Assembly (NCBI RefSeq): GCF_024169315.1
Contig: NZ_JALJWR010000001.1
Location: 1,075,501 to 1,139,500 of the forward strand
Reading direction: 5' to 3'
Source of the DNA: Pseudomonas migulae
GTDB taxonomy: Bacteria > Pseudomonadota > Gammaproteobacteria > Pseudomonadales > Pseudomonadaceae
Length of the DNA stretch: 64,000 nt
Part shown: one piece after another, positions 48,428 to 57,189 of the stretch
Numbering within the stretch: position 1 is the stretch's first letter
Layout: each line of letters begins with the position of its first letter
Notes under the pieces: model-generated
The model's database searches: none
Seen by the model: only the letters and a program-made list of their open reading frames with translations
What the model was told of the DNA's origin: nothing
Made by a program: the position numbers and the translations under genes

Positions 48428-50086
48428 ATGTACGTATACGACGAGTACGATCAGCGGATCATCGAGGACCGCGTCAAGCAGTTCCGTGATCAGACCCGAC
48501 GCTATCTGGCAGGCGAGCTGAGCGAAGAAGAATTCCGCCCTCTGCGCTTGCAGAACGGGCTTTATATCCAGCGCTTCGCGCCGATGTTGCGGGTGGCGGT
48601 GCCTTACGGCCAGCTGACTTCGCGCCAGACGCGAATGATGGCCAAGATCGCCCGCGACTACGACAAGGGCTATGCCCACATCAGTACCCGCCAGAACGTG
48701 CAGTTCAACTGGCCGGCGCTGGAAGACATCCCGGACATCCTCGCAGAGCTGGCCACCGTGCAGATGCACGCGATCCAGACCAGCGGCAACTGCCTGCGCA
48801 ACGTCACCACCGACCAGTTCGCCGGTGTCGCTGCCGACGAGTTGGTCGACCCGCGCCCATGGTGCGAGATTGTCCGCCAATGGACGACCTTCCACCCGGA
48901 ATTCGCTTACCTGCCACGTAAATTCAAGATCGCCATCAACGGTTCGACTTCCGACCGTGCGGCCATCGAAGTCCACGACATCGGCCTTGAGCCGGTGCAG
49001 AACGCCGCAGGCGAACTGGGCTTCCGTGTGCTGGTCGGCGGTGGCCTGGGCCGTACCCCGGTGGTTGGCGCGTTCATCAACGAATTCCTGCCGTGGCAAG
49101 ACCTGTTGAGCTACCTCGACGCCATCCTGCGTGTCTACAACCGCTATGGCCGTCGTGACAACAAGTACAAGGCGCGGATCAAGATTCTGGTCAAGGCCCT
49201 GACGCCTGAAGTCTTTGCGCAGAAAGTCGACGCGGAAATGGAACACCTTCGCGGTGGCCAGACCACGCTGACCGAGGCCGAAGTGCATCGCGTCGCCAAA
49301 CACTTCGTCGACCCGGACTACAAGGCACTGGACAACCAGACTGCCGAGCTGGCCGAACTCGACAAGCAACACCCCGGCTTCGCTCGCTGGCGTACCCGCA
49401 ATACCCTGGCGCACAAGAAGCCGGGTTATGTCGCCGTGACCCTGTCCCTGAAGCCGACCGGCGTTGCACCGGGCGACATCACCGACAAGCAGCTCGACGC
49501 CGTGGCCGACCTGGCCGATCGTTACAGCTTCGGTCAACTGCGCACCTCCCACGAGCAGAACATCATTCTGGCCGACGTCGAGCAGACTCAGTTGTTCGCC
49601 ATGTGGGGCGAATTGCGCGAGCAAGGTTTCGCCACGCCGAACATCGGCTTGCTGACCGACATCATCTGCTGCCCTGGCGGTGATTTCTGCTCGCTGGCCA
49701 ACGCCAAGTCGATCCCGATCGCCGAGTCGATCCAGCGCCGCTTCGATGACCTGGACTACCTGTTCGACATCGGTGAACTGGACCTGAACATCTCCGGCTG
49801 CATGAACGCCTGTGGTCACCACCACGTCGGCCACATCGGCATCCTCGGGGTGGACAAGAAAGGCGAAGAGTTCTACCAGGTATCCCTTGGCGGCAGCGCC
49901 AGTCGCGATGCGAGCCTGGGCAAGATCCTCGGCCCGTCCTTTGCCCAGGAAGCCATGCCTGACGTGATCGAAAAGCTGATCGACGTGTACATCGAACAAC
50001 GTACCGAAGACGAGCGCTTCATCGACACCTATCAACGTATTGGCATCGACCTCTTCAAGGAACGCGTCTATGCAGCGAATCATTAA
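48428..50086 (+). CDS. cysI: Sulfite (nitrite/sulfite) reductase haemoprotein CysI
   Basis: The 552-residue protein is a sirohaem and 4Fe-4S reductase that makes sulfide for cysteine synthesis. The two conserved repeats are seen: GYAHISTRQNVQFNWP and SFGQLRTSHEQNIILAD. The cluster cysteines are CPGGDFC (Cys415, Cys421) and CMNAC (Cys458, Cys462). The ATG at 48428 is followed by MYVYDEYDQRII; an upstream extension to 48305 lacks family similarity. It overlaps the next gene by 17 bp. Pseudomonas uses this ferredoxin/reductant type alongside a DUF934 partner. No CysJ flavoprotein subunit is present here. Confidence 0.95.
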   Translation: MYVYDEYDQRIIEDRVKQFRDQTRRYLAGELSEEEFRPLRLQNGLYIQRFAPMLRVAVPYGQLTSRQTRMMAKIARDYDKGYAHISTRQNVQFNWPALEDIPDILAELATVQMHAIQTSGNCLRNVTTDQFAGVAADELVDPRPWCEIVRQWTTFHPEFAYLPRKFKIAINGSTSDRAAIEVHDIGLEPVQNAAGELGFRVLVGGGLGRTPVVGAFINEFLPWQDLLSYLDAILRVYNRYGRRDNKYKARIKILVKALTPEVFAQKVDAEMEHLRGGQTTLTEAEVHRVAKHFVDPDYKALDNQTAELAELDKQHPGFARWRTRNTLAHKKPGYVAVTLSLKPTGVAPGDITDKQLDAVADLADRYSFGQLRTSHEQNIILADVEQTQLFAMWGELREQGFATPNIGLLTDIICCPGGDFCSLANAKSIPIAESIQRRFDDLDYLFDIGELDLNISGCMNACGHHHVGHIGILGVDKKGEEFYQVSLGGSASRDASLGKILGPSFAQEAMPDVIEKLIDVYIEQRTEDERFIDTYQRIGIDLFKERVYAANH

Positions 50087-50564
50087 GAACAACGAAGTCG
50101 TCGACGAAACCTGGCACCTGTTGCCCAAGGATTTCAACATCGACGAAATCAGCAACTGCGACGACCTGATCGTCCCGTTGCAGCTGTGGCGCGAACACAG
50201 CCGCATGCTCAAGGCCCGCGATGGCGGCCTGGGCGTGTGGCTGGACGCCGATGAAGAAGCTGAAGAAATCGGCGAAGACGTAGCCAGTTTCCAGGTCATC
50301 GCCCTGAACTTCCCGGCCTTCACCGACGGTCGTAACTATTCCAACGCCCGCCTGCTGCGTGACCGTTATGGTTTCAAAGGCGAACTGCGGGCGATTGGCG
50401 ATGTGTTGCGCGACCAGCTGTTTTATATGCACCGCTGCGGTTTCGACGCGTTTGCCATTCGCGCCGACAAAGACCCGTACGAAGCCCTGGAAGGTCTCAA
50501 AGACTTCTCGGTGACCTATCAGGCCGCCACCGACGAACCGCTGCCGCTGTTCCGTCGCCGTTGA
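50070..50564 (+). CDS. DUF934 protein coupled to CysI
   Basis: The 164-residue protein matches DUF934: RIIKNNEVVDETWHLLP at the start, LGVWLDADEEAEEIG, FPAFTDGRNYSNARLLR and GDVLRDQLFYMHRCGFDAFA. It nearly always follows cysI in Pseudomonas and is assumed to assist sulfite reduction; its mechanism is unknown. The start lies 17 bp inside cysI, so translation is coupled. Confidence 0.9.
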   Translation: MQRIIKNNEVVDETWHLLPKDFNIDEISNCDDLIVPLQLWREHSRMLKARDGGLGVWLDADEEAEEIGEDVASFQVIALNFPAFTDGRNYSNARLLRDRYGFKGELRAIGDVLRDQLFYMHRCGFDAFAIRADKDPYEALEGLKDFSVTYQAATDEPLPLFRRR

Positions 50565-50571
50565 TTGTGAT

Positions 50572-50600
50572 GCCTTGAGCCCCTTTGCGGGGTTCAAGGC
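50572..50600. terminator. Hairpin between DUF934 gene and LRR gene (possible terminator)
   Basis: GCCTTGAGCCCC and GGGGTTCAAGGC form a stem of about 11 pairs with one mismatch and a short TTTGC loop. No clear T-run follows on either strand. It lies between two convergent stop codons and could serve both. Confidence 0.6.
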
Positions 50601-50607
50601 TCATAGG

Positions 50608-53600
50608 TTATTGCTGGGGATCCCCCACCGCCGGAAATGGTCGCCCCAAGGCCACCCAGTTGGCATAGAGTCGAGCCCGGTCCTCCAAGGTTGTGAACGC
50701 CGCAAACGGGTTGTCGAAGGCGCCCGCGGGCAACCTCACATCCTGGATCAATCGCGCCCATAACTCATTCGACGCTTCTGCTTCTGTCAGCAATCGCCAT
50801 ACCCGAGTCTGCAGATCCAGATAATTGACCCGGAATTCCGCGGTTAACGACAGTGTATTGATCGTCCCTAAAAATCGCCCGCCGCGAGGCCTCAGCGCCA
50901 GTTGATGCCAAATCGCTAATCGAATATTCGCTTGCCCATCTGCAATGCCGTTCAACCAGGCTTGCGGATCCCCATAATTATTGTCCCCCACGCTCAGCCA
51001 CAAATTAATGCCCGTTTGCTCTCGATGTGTCACCAGGCGCTGCAAGGTATCCTCGTCGGTGATCGGATTGCGCCAAAGCATCACTCGATCCCGGGCAATC
51101 GCCTGATTCAGTACCGCCGGCGGTACGCGTGTGATCTGGTTATCGCCCAAATCCAACAGCGTCAAATAGGGTCGGTCCATGATCCCGGTCGGGCACACTT
51201 TGATCCCTGTGTTGTTCAAATTCAGAGACTGTAGCTGGTACATGCTCATCACCAAGGGCGGATCGCCCAATGGGTTATCGCTCATGTTCAGGTGTTGAAG
51301 ATGGGTCAGTCCATCTAACCTTCCGGCATTCAGCTCACTCAATTTCAGGTGGGTGTTGCGCAAGTTCAATGAAGTAAGACGCTGCAACATCGGAATCGCG
51401 GATGGCAATTCGCTGGTCTGTCGCCCATTCGCAAGGTCGTAACGCAAATCAACGTCTTCCAGATCCAGCATTTGCAGATTGGGGAAGCCATCAAGAAACT
51501 CATCCAGACTGGAAATCACGTTCATTTGAAAGTTGCACATGTTCAAGCCGACGACGTCATTCAGTCGAATATTGAACGCGGGTAATCGATGAAAGAATTC
51601 ATGCTCCAGGTCCATCGTAAAGCCGGTGACATGGTCGCCAGAGTAACGGCTATGGGGTTGCGGAGGACGCTTTTGCCAGACGGCAATGAGTTCGTCAGCA
51701 AGCTCCCTTCGCCCCCCCTCTTCACGCACAATTGCGTCTTGTATCAACCCTGCATTATGAGCCGCAAATTGCACGTTGTTCATGCCGGCTGCCGCGAGAT
51801 CGCCGGCGATCAACTGAGGCACACCCATATGGACGATGTCTTGCGCCACACCGGCAACCCAGTCGTTCATATCCGCGTGCAATTGCTGAAGTTGAATTTT
51901 CAACTGTTCAATCAAGTCCGTGTAACCGGTGCCCAGCCGCGTCAGCTCCACATCAGCGTCAACATCAGAGAGCTCTGGATAGACATACCTGAGTTGCATC
52001 CTCTTTAACTCTTGCGTCAACGCTTCGTTCTGAAGTGTCTCCGGGAAAGCCCCTCCCTTGAGCCCCTGCGACTCAAATGCCAGTCCCAGGTCCATTCTAT
52101 CCAGCCCGGTAGCCAGCTCGGTACGAGACAGCGCGTGATCGCTGATTTTCAGTTTCAGCTCAGCGCCAGGATCCGCAGACAGCAGTTGCAAGGCCGAACG
52201 TTCGTCCCTGAACAGGACATCGGCGAGCGCCGCGCAAAAACTTGTCGCTGCAGTATCAGGAGCTGACTGATACCGCCCCTGGACCTTGATCAGGCGCAGG
52301 CAATCAGGTGAGGTGACTGGACCGACATGATCCAGCACCCGCCCGCCAAGCGAACCGTCGAGCACTTCAATTCGTAGCCCTTTGGACCATCCAGGCAGAT
52401 TCGCGAGAGAGTGCAACGCCAGCGTATCCGACTCGAGACTGGTTACTGACCGAAGATAGAGACCTTCATAGGCGCGGTTGAGGCGCACATGTTGCTGGAA
52501 TTGGCGGGCCTTGCTGTCCAGTCGTTTGAACAACTCCCTGGCCAGGTCAGGGTCGGGCGTCGCCTTGAAATCGACGCCATAGCGATCCAGCATTTGCTCC
52601 ACGGCCGATTTGGGCAGATCGGGATAAGTGCGTTGAAACAGCCGGACCCATTCGTGCTCCGACTGCTGAAGTGCCTGATATCGACGGTTGAATTCTGCAG
52701 CCGCAGTCGATGGGTCGCCCAGCGCTGCAACTTCCTGATCAATCCTGAAACGATCCACTGTATCGGCCAGTAAAGGCGTCGGCGCGCGCCCGGCCTGCAT
52801 CAGCCGAAGCATGTCGTTATCGACGGCGCTGACCTTGCCGATGTGTGCCAGCACTTCATCCGAGAAAGTACCGGCCGGGGCACCAACACCACGCAGCAGG
52901 TCAACGCGTGTCGGCAGCGGCAATTCCGGTTGCAGGGGCGCCGGGGGTGCAACGGGTTCCTTTATCGGCTGGCTTGAGTCGCCGCTTTCGTGCTCCAGAC
53001 CGGTCAGCTCAGACAACGCCGCCCCGTCCTTGCCAAGCGAGCCAACGGCAGGTATCAGCGGCAGCGCATTGAGCAAACCGAACACGGTTCGAGTCACACC
53101 CTGCGCGCGTTTGCTGGCGGTCTCACCGTTAACGGCCTGATCCAGGCCATACCCGGTGTCGATCACCCCGGCAAGCACCATCAACCCCTCGCCTCCCGGT
53201 ACGAACAGCGCCAACGGGCCGAACTTATTGACCCACTGGACAATGGGCTCGACGACGGCGCTCAAATTGGCGCGATTGACATCAGCATCGTCGCGGATGA
53301 TTTGATCAGTGAGGATGGCGGCCTGCTTCATGGTCAGAACCAGCTGCGCAAACGGATCAGTCTTCGAGGAAGCAATGTCGACGTCGATGTAGTCCGCCGG
53401 GTCCCAATAACCGTCGTTGTTGAAGAAGCCGGACTCTTTGGTCAAGTGATGCTGGCGCGGATAAATCGCCATGCCATCGAGCGCTGTGAACACGCCGGCG
53501 TGAAACGTCCCGTCTTCGCGATCATCCTCGGCGAAGTGCGCAGCCAGTGCCTGCTTCGTTACCGCAGCCTTGCCCTGCTCGACTATCCATTGGCGAAGCT

Positions 53601-54474
53601 CGCTCCCGTCGGCGAACTCGTGCAGCGGTGAGGAGTTGCCGGGGATGTACAGCAGCACTCGACCACTGGATCGGTCGCGGTAACACCAGATATCCCTCGC
53701 CGTGTATCGATAGAGCTTCAAACGCCCACCCTCGACGCTGGCAGACAGCCGCGTCGATCTTTGCAGTTGTCCAATAGTCAGCCCTTCCCAGGTTTGATCT
53801 GACGGCAACCCCGCCGCGCGCATCGCCAGCTCCAGGCCCTTTTTGGACAAGCTGCTCTCATGATGTTGCAGCCACGCGCTCATGACAAAAGCGGCCTTGA
53901 CCGAGGTTCTCAATGCGTAAGGTCTGGACGCAATCAGCACCTCGTCCGACGGCCAGGCTTTGTCCAGATAGTTTTCATACAAATACTTCAAATCCAGTTC
54001 CCACACCCATTTCTTGAAATCGGCTGGACGCAGCTTGATTTGTGTATCGGGTCCATAGGTTTGCGGGGTTGTCTGTCGATAAATGCCTTCGTAGGTACGG
54101 TGATTGCCACTGCCGTGATCAGCGAATTCGTCGACGTTTTCGACAAGACGAACAGCTGGCCCAACATCTGGAGGCGTATATAAACCAAAAGCGGTTTCAC
54201 CGAAGCGCCCGTCGCCAACGGTCTGGTAGTTGGAAAGCAGCGTCTGCACCAGCGTGCGCGAACTTCCCACTTGCCCTTGGTGAATGCCGTTCTGTGCTTC
54301 ATGGCCCCTGTAGTCGTAATCGAGGGTCACCAGCAAGGCGGTCTGCGGATCGATTTCCGCACCCCATTTTTGCTTGATCAGTTGTCCGCCAAACTGGCCC
54401 GGGGTTTGCGGAAGCGCGATGTCCACCGCTGCTTTCAGTTCATCGCGCATTCGTAGAGGTGGTGCCGCGGTCAT
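50608..54474 (-). CDS. Large DUF6543/LRR protein with truncated NEL-like C-terminus (effector/toxin-like)
   Basis: The protein has about 1288 residues from the ATG at 54474 (AAGGA 8 nt upstream). Residues about 20-1000 form the long N-terminal region seen in Pseudomonas 'dermonecrotic toxin-domain' LRR proteins (WVWELDLKYLYENYLDKAWP, YRDRSSGRVLLYIPGNSSPLHE). A helical hydrophobic stretch near 410-440 (PLALFVPGGEGLMVLAG) is membrane-like. Leucine-rich repeats follow at about 1000-1125 (LQRLTSLNLRNTHL, LQSLNLNNTGIKVCPTG, YLTLLDLGDNQITRVPP). The last 163 residues resemble the start of a NEL ubiquitin-ligase domain (LQTRVWRLLTEAEASNELWA) but contain no cysteine, so the catalytic residue is missing and the domain is about half length. 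No secretion genes are nearby. Codon use is like its neighbours; lower local GC at the 3' end hints at divergent origin. Confidence 0.8.
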   Translation of the reverse strand: MTAAPPLRMRDELKAAVDIALPQTPGQFGGQLIKQKWGAEIDPQTALLVTLDYDYRGHEAQNGIHQGQVGSSRTLVQTLLSNYQTVGDGRFGETAFGLYTPPDVGPAVRLVENVDEFADHGSGNHRTYEGIYRQTTPQTYGPDTQIKLRPADFKKWVWELDLKYLYENYLDKAWPSDEVLIASRPYALRTSVKAAFVMSAWLQHHESSLSKKGLELAMRAAGLPSDQTWEGLTIGQLQRSTRLSASVEGGRLKLYRYTARDIWCYRDRSSGRVLLYIPGNSSPLHEFADGSELRQWIVEQGKAAVTKQALAAHFAEDDREDGTFHAGVFTALDGMAIYPRQHHLTKESGFFNNDGYWDPADYIDVDIASSKTDPFAQLVLTMKQAAILTDQIIRDDADVNRANLSAVVEPIVQWVNKFGPLALFVPGGEGLMVLAGVIDTGYGLDQAVNGETASKRAQGVTRTVFGLLNALPLIPAVGSLGKDGAALSELTGLEHESGDSSQPIKEPVAPPAPLQPELPLPTRVDLLRGVGAPAGTFSDEVLAHIGKVSAVDNDMLRLMQAGRAPTPLLADTVDRFRIDQEVAALGDPSTAAAEFNRRYQALQQSEHEWVRLFQRTYPDLPKSAVEQMLDRYGVDFKATPDPDLARELFKRLDSKARQFQQHVRLNRAYEGLYLRSVTSLESDTLALHSLANLPGWSKGLRIEVLDGSLGGRVLDHVGPVTSPDCLRLIKVQGRYQSAPDTAATSFCAALADVLFRDERSALQLLSADPGAELKLKISDHALSRTELATGLDRMDLGLAFESQGLKGGAFPETLQNEALTQELKRMQLRYVYPELSDVDADVELTRLGTGYTDLIEQLKIQLQQLHADMNDWVAGVAQDIVHMGVPQLIAGDLAAAGMNNVQFAAHNAGLIQDAIVREEGGRRELADELIAVWQKRPPQPHSRYSGDHVTGFTMDLEHEFFHRLPAFNIRLNDVVGLNMCNFQMNVISSLDEFLDGFPNLQMLDLEDVDLRYDLANGRQTSELPSAIPMLQRLTSLNLRNTHLKLSELNAGRLDGLTHLQHLNMSDNPLGDPPLVMSMYQLQSLNLNNTGIKVCPTGIMDRPYLTLLDLGDNQITRVPPAVLNQAIARDRVMLWRNPITDEDTLQRLVTHREQTGINLWLSVGDNNYGDPQAWLNGIADGQANIRLAIWHQLALRPRGGRFLGTINTLSLTAEFRVNYLDLQTRVWRLLTEAEASNELWARLIQDVRLPAGAFDNPFAAFTTLEDRARLYANWVALGRPFPAVGDPQQ

Positions 54475-54596
54475 GATGCATTCCTTTGCAGTCAATTCAG
54501 AACCACCACCCTACCCAATCCGGCCGCACTGGAACGTCGGAGGGATCGCCAACAACGCAAGGAAAGTTCGCTGCTGGCGGACGGACGTTTTGCAGA

Positions 54597-54631
54597 CCAA
54601 AAAAAACCGTGGAAATGTCCACGGTTTTTTA
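54597..54631. terminator. Rho-independent terminator between sohB and the LRR gene
   Basis: An A-run of eight, the stem ACCGTGGA/TCCACGGT with an AATG loop, and a T-run of six. On the minus strand it follows sohB, and prevents read-through into the LRR gene. Confidence 0.92.
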
Positions 54632-54679
54632 TTGGTCATGACGATTAGACATTCCAACCGCACCACTCGCTCCTACAAG

Positions 54680-55702
54680 TCACCAGAAGCGTTGCTGCGT
54701 CAATCGGCTCCACCAGGTCAGCAACACGCGATCGACCGAACCGCTGGCCGCCATGCCGATGCGTTCCTGCAGGCTTTTGCGTTCGGCGTAGTGCAGGTGA
54801 TAAAGCTCGGACTTCTTCGCCCGTTCGGCGAGGTATTCATCGCTGGTCTTGAGTTCATCGACCAGTTGCTTGTCCAGCGCGGCAACACCGAGCCAGATTT
54901 CACCGGTGGCCACTTCGTCGATCGCCAGTTGCGGGCGATAGCGGGAAACGAAGTTCTTGAACAGCTGATGGGTGACGTCCAGGTCTTCCTGGAATTTCTC
55001 GCGGCCCTTTTCGGTGTTTTCGCCAAACACGGTCAGGGTGCGTTTGTATTCGCCGGCAGTGAGGACTTCGAAGTCGATGTCGTGCTTCCTCAGCAGACGG
55101 TTGACGTTGGGCAACTGCGCAACCACGCCGATCGAGCCAAGTATCGCGAACGGGGCACTGATGATCTTGTCGCCGATGCACGCCATCATGTAGCCGCCGC
55201 TGGCCGCCACCTTGTCGATGCACACGGTCAACGGCACGCCGGCCTCACGGATACGCGCCAGCTGCGAGGACGCCAGGCCGTAGCTGTGCACCATGCCGCC
55301 ACCGCTTTCCAGACGAAGCACCACTTCATCCTTGGGCGTTGCCAGGGTCAGCAGGGCGGTAATTTCGTGGCGCAGGCTTTCAGTGGCCGAGGCCTTGATG
55401 TCGCCGTCGAAATCCAGCACGAATACCCGGGGTTTGGCGTCGGGTTTCTTCTTTTGCTTTTTCTCGGTTTTGGCCTCGACCTTGCGCAAGGCCTTGAGCT
55501 GGTCTTTGTCGAGCAAGGTCTGCTCCAGGCGTTCGCGCAGCCCTTTGTAGAAATCATTGAGTTTGCTGACTTGCAACTGGCCAGCCGACTTGCGCCGGCC
55601 TTTATTGCGCAACGACGCGAAACTGGCCAGGACCACCAGGATGGCGACCACCAGTGTCACGGTTTTAGCCAGGAAACTGGCGTATTCGGACAGAAACTCC
55701 AC
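54680..55702 (-). CDS. sohB: Inner-membrane serine protease SohB (S49 family)
   Basis: The 340-residue protein is a signal-peptide-peptidase-like S49 protease. One N-terminal helix (TVTLVVAILVVLASFASL) anchors it, followed by a charged coil (KTEKKQKKKPDAKP). The catalytic dyad is visible: Ser168 in DKVAASGGYMMAC and Lys220 in AGEYKRTLTVFG. GGMVHSYGLASSQLAR shapes the active site. Size and order match E. coli SohB (349 residues). It is transcribed alone, ending at the terminator at 54597. Confidence 0.94.
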   Translation of the reverse strand: MEFLSEYASFLAKTVTLVVAILVVLASFASLRNKGRRKSAGQLQVSKLNDFYKGLRERLEQTLLDKDQLKALRKVEAKTEKKQKKKPDAKPRVFVLDFDGDIKASATESLRHEITALLTLATPKDEVVLRLESGGGMVHSYGLASSQLARIREAGVPLTVCIDKVAASGGYMMACIGDKIISAPFAILGSIGVVAQLPNVNRLLRKHDIDFEVLTAGEYKRTLTVFGENTEKGREKFQEDLDVTHQLFKNFVSRYRPQLAIDEVATGEIWLGVAALDKQLVDELKTSDEYLAERAKKSELYHLHYAERKSLQERIGMAASGSVDRVLLTWWSRLTQQRFW

Positions 55703-55903
55703 AGGGACTCCTCAATACAATGCGCTGCATAAACACGCGCGGGATAACATCAGCATACCCATGCGCCGGCCCGGCGGCCAGCCGTGAAACCTCTGGCAAC
55801 ACGCTGGAACGGGCATTTCAAACAAGCGTATGTTTTTTCATTGACAGCTCACCGTCATCCTCATAACCTCGCCAAACCTTCAACGTACCGGGATGACGCG
55901 GAC

Positions 55904-56614
55904 GTGGGCAGTATCTACTTGATTCGACATGGCCAGGCCTCCTTTGGTGCAGACGACTATGACGTTCTGTCGCCGACCGGTGTTCGCCAGGCAGAAGTCC
56001 TCGGCCAGCACCTCGCCGGGCTGGGTATCCACTTTGACCGCTGCCTCTCGGGCGACCTGCGCCGCCAGCAACATACCGCCAGCAGTGCGCTGGAACAGTT
56101 CGCTGCCGCAGGTTTGCCGGTGCCGGTCGTGGAAACCGATTCTGCCTTCAATGAATTCGATGCCGATGCGGTGATCCGTGCGCTGCTGCCGGCCATGCTC
56201 GACGACGAACCCGAAGCGCTGGAGATCCTGCGCAATGCCGCGCAAAACCGTGCCGAGTTCCAGCGTATTTTTGCCCTGATCATCGAGCGCTGGCTCGCCG
56301 GCACCTATGACACCCCAGGGCTGGAAAGCTGGCTGGGTTTTGTCGAGCGGGTGCAGGCCGGTTTGCAGCGAATCCTCGAAAGCGCCGACAACACACAGAA
56401 AATCGCCGTGTTCACCTCCGGCGGCACCATCACCGCCCTGCTCCACCTGATTACGCAAATGCCTGCCCGGCAGGCGTTTGAACTTAACTGGCAAATCGTC
56501 AACACCTCGCTCAACCAGCTGAAGTTTCGTGGTCGCGAGGTGGCACTGGCTTCTTTCAACAGTCATGCGCACCTGCAACTGTTGAAAGCCCCGGAACTCA
56601 TCACGTTTCGCTGA
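55904..56614 (+). CDS. Histidine phosphatase family protein (phosphoglycerate-mutase-like)
   Basis: The protein has 236 residues from a GTG at 55904; an ATG at 55784 would add 40 residues unlike the family. The N-terminal LIRHGQAS holds the phospho-accepting His and Arg. DRCLSGDLRRQQHTASS and the later SGGTITALLHLI (usually with a second catalytic His) give the fold, and the terminal VNTSLNQLKF is common in this Pseudomonas group. In the canonical RHG...GH pattern, the second His is replaced by the GGT element, so the enzyme may act on a non-standard phosphate ester. Substrate unknown. The SCP2-type gene lies 64 bp downstream in the same direction, likely an operon. Confidence 0.82.
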   Translation: MGSIYLIRHGQASFGADDYDVLSPTGVRQAEVLGQHLAGLGIHFDRCLSGDLRRQQHTASSALEQFAAAGLPVPVVETDSAFNEFDADAVIRALLPAMLDDEPEALEILRNAAQNRAEFQRIFALIIERWLAGTYDTPGLESWLGFVERVQAGLQRILESADNTQKIAVFTSGGTITALLHLITQMPARQAFELNWQIVNTSLNQLKFRGREVALASFNSHAHLQLLKAPELITFR

Positions 56615-56678
56615 GTCCGGACTATTGTGACCCTGGCTGTAATCACCCAGCTCTAATTACCCAAGAAAGGATCGAACC

Positions 56679-56993
56679 ATGACCTCCGTAGCTGATGCCG
56701 TACAAGCAATGAAAGCCAAGTTCAACCCAGCCGCTGCTGCCGGTCTGGACCTGGTCTTCGGTTTCCGCATCGACGACACCAAGAACTTCTCGCTGATCGT
56801 CAAGGACAGCACCTGCGAGCTGAAAGAAGGCGAGAACCCTGACGCCCAGGTCACTCTGGTGATGGACGGCGAAACCCTGGAAGGCATCGTTGACGGTTCG
56901 ACCGACGGCATGCAGGCGTTCATGGGCGGCAAACTGCGCGCTGAAGGCGACATGATGCTGGCGATGAAACTGTCCGAGCTGTTCCCGAGCTAA
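56679..56993 (+). CDS. SCP2 sterol-carrier-domain protein
   Basis: The 104-residue protein is a stand-alone SCP2 lipid-binding domain (MTSVADAVQAMKAKFNPAAA, CELKEGENPDAQVTLVMDGE, IVDGSTDGMQAFMGGKLRAE). Such proteins bind fatty acyl or similar hydrophobic ligands; a catalytic role is not known. AAAGGA lies 7 nt upstream of the ATG. It follows the histidine phosphatase gene and ends at two hairpins. Confidence 0.92.
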   Translation: MTSVADAVQAMKAKFNPAAAAGLDLVFGFRIDDTKNFSLIVKDSTCELKEGENPDAQVTLVMDGETLEGIVDGSTDGMQAFMGGKLRAEGDMMLAMKLSELFPS

Positions 56994-57033
56994 GACGGCG
57001 GCTCCCGCGCTCGGGAGCCTCTCTGGCTGCACA

Positions 57034-57069
57034 CGAATCCCGCCCCTTGTGGCGGGATTCGTCGTTTTT
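57034..57069 (+). terminator. Rho-independent terminator after the SCP2 gene
   Basis: CGAATCCCGCC and GGCGGGATTCG form an 11-bp stem followed by TCGTTTTT. A second hairpin, GGCTCCCG-CGCT-CGGGAGCC, lies just before it at 57000-57019. Confidence 0.92.
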
Positions 57070-57189
57070 CACCTTTGGAAAACCGCCCCCTGCGGATTTG
57101 CGGTCTATATTCCTTCTGGCCGCATGCGTCAGACATCGGCTGTTCAATCCCCCTTTCTTCGATGAAAGAACCGAGCGGAGAACACTGCC

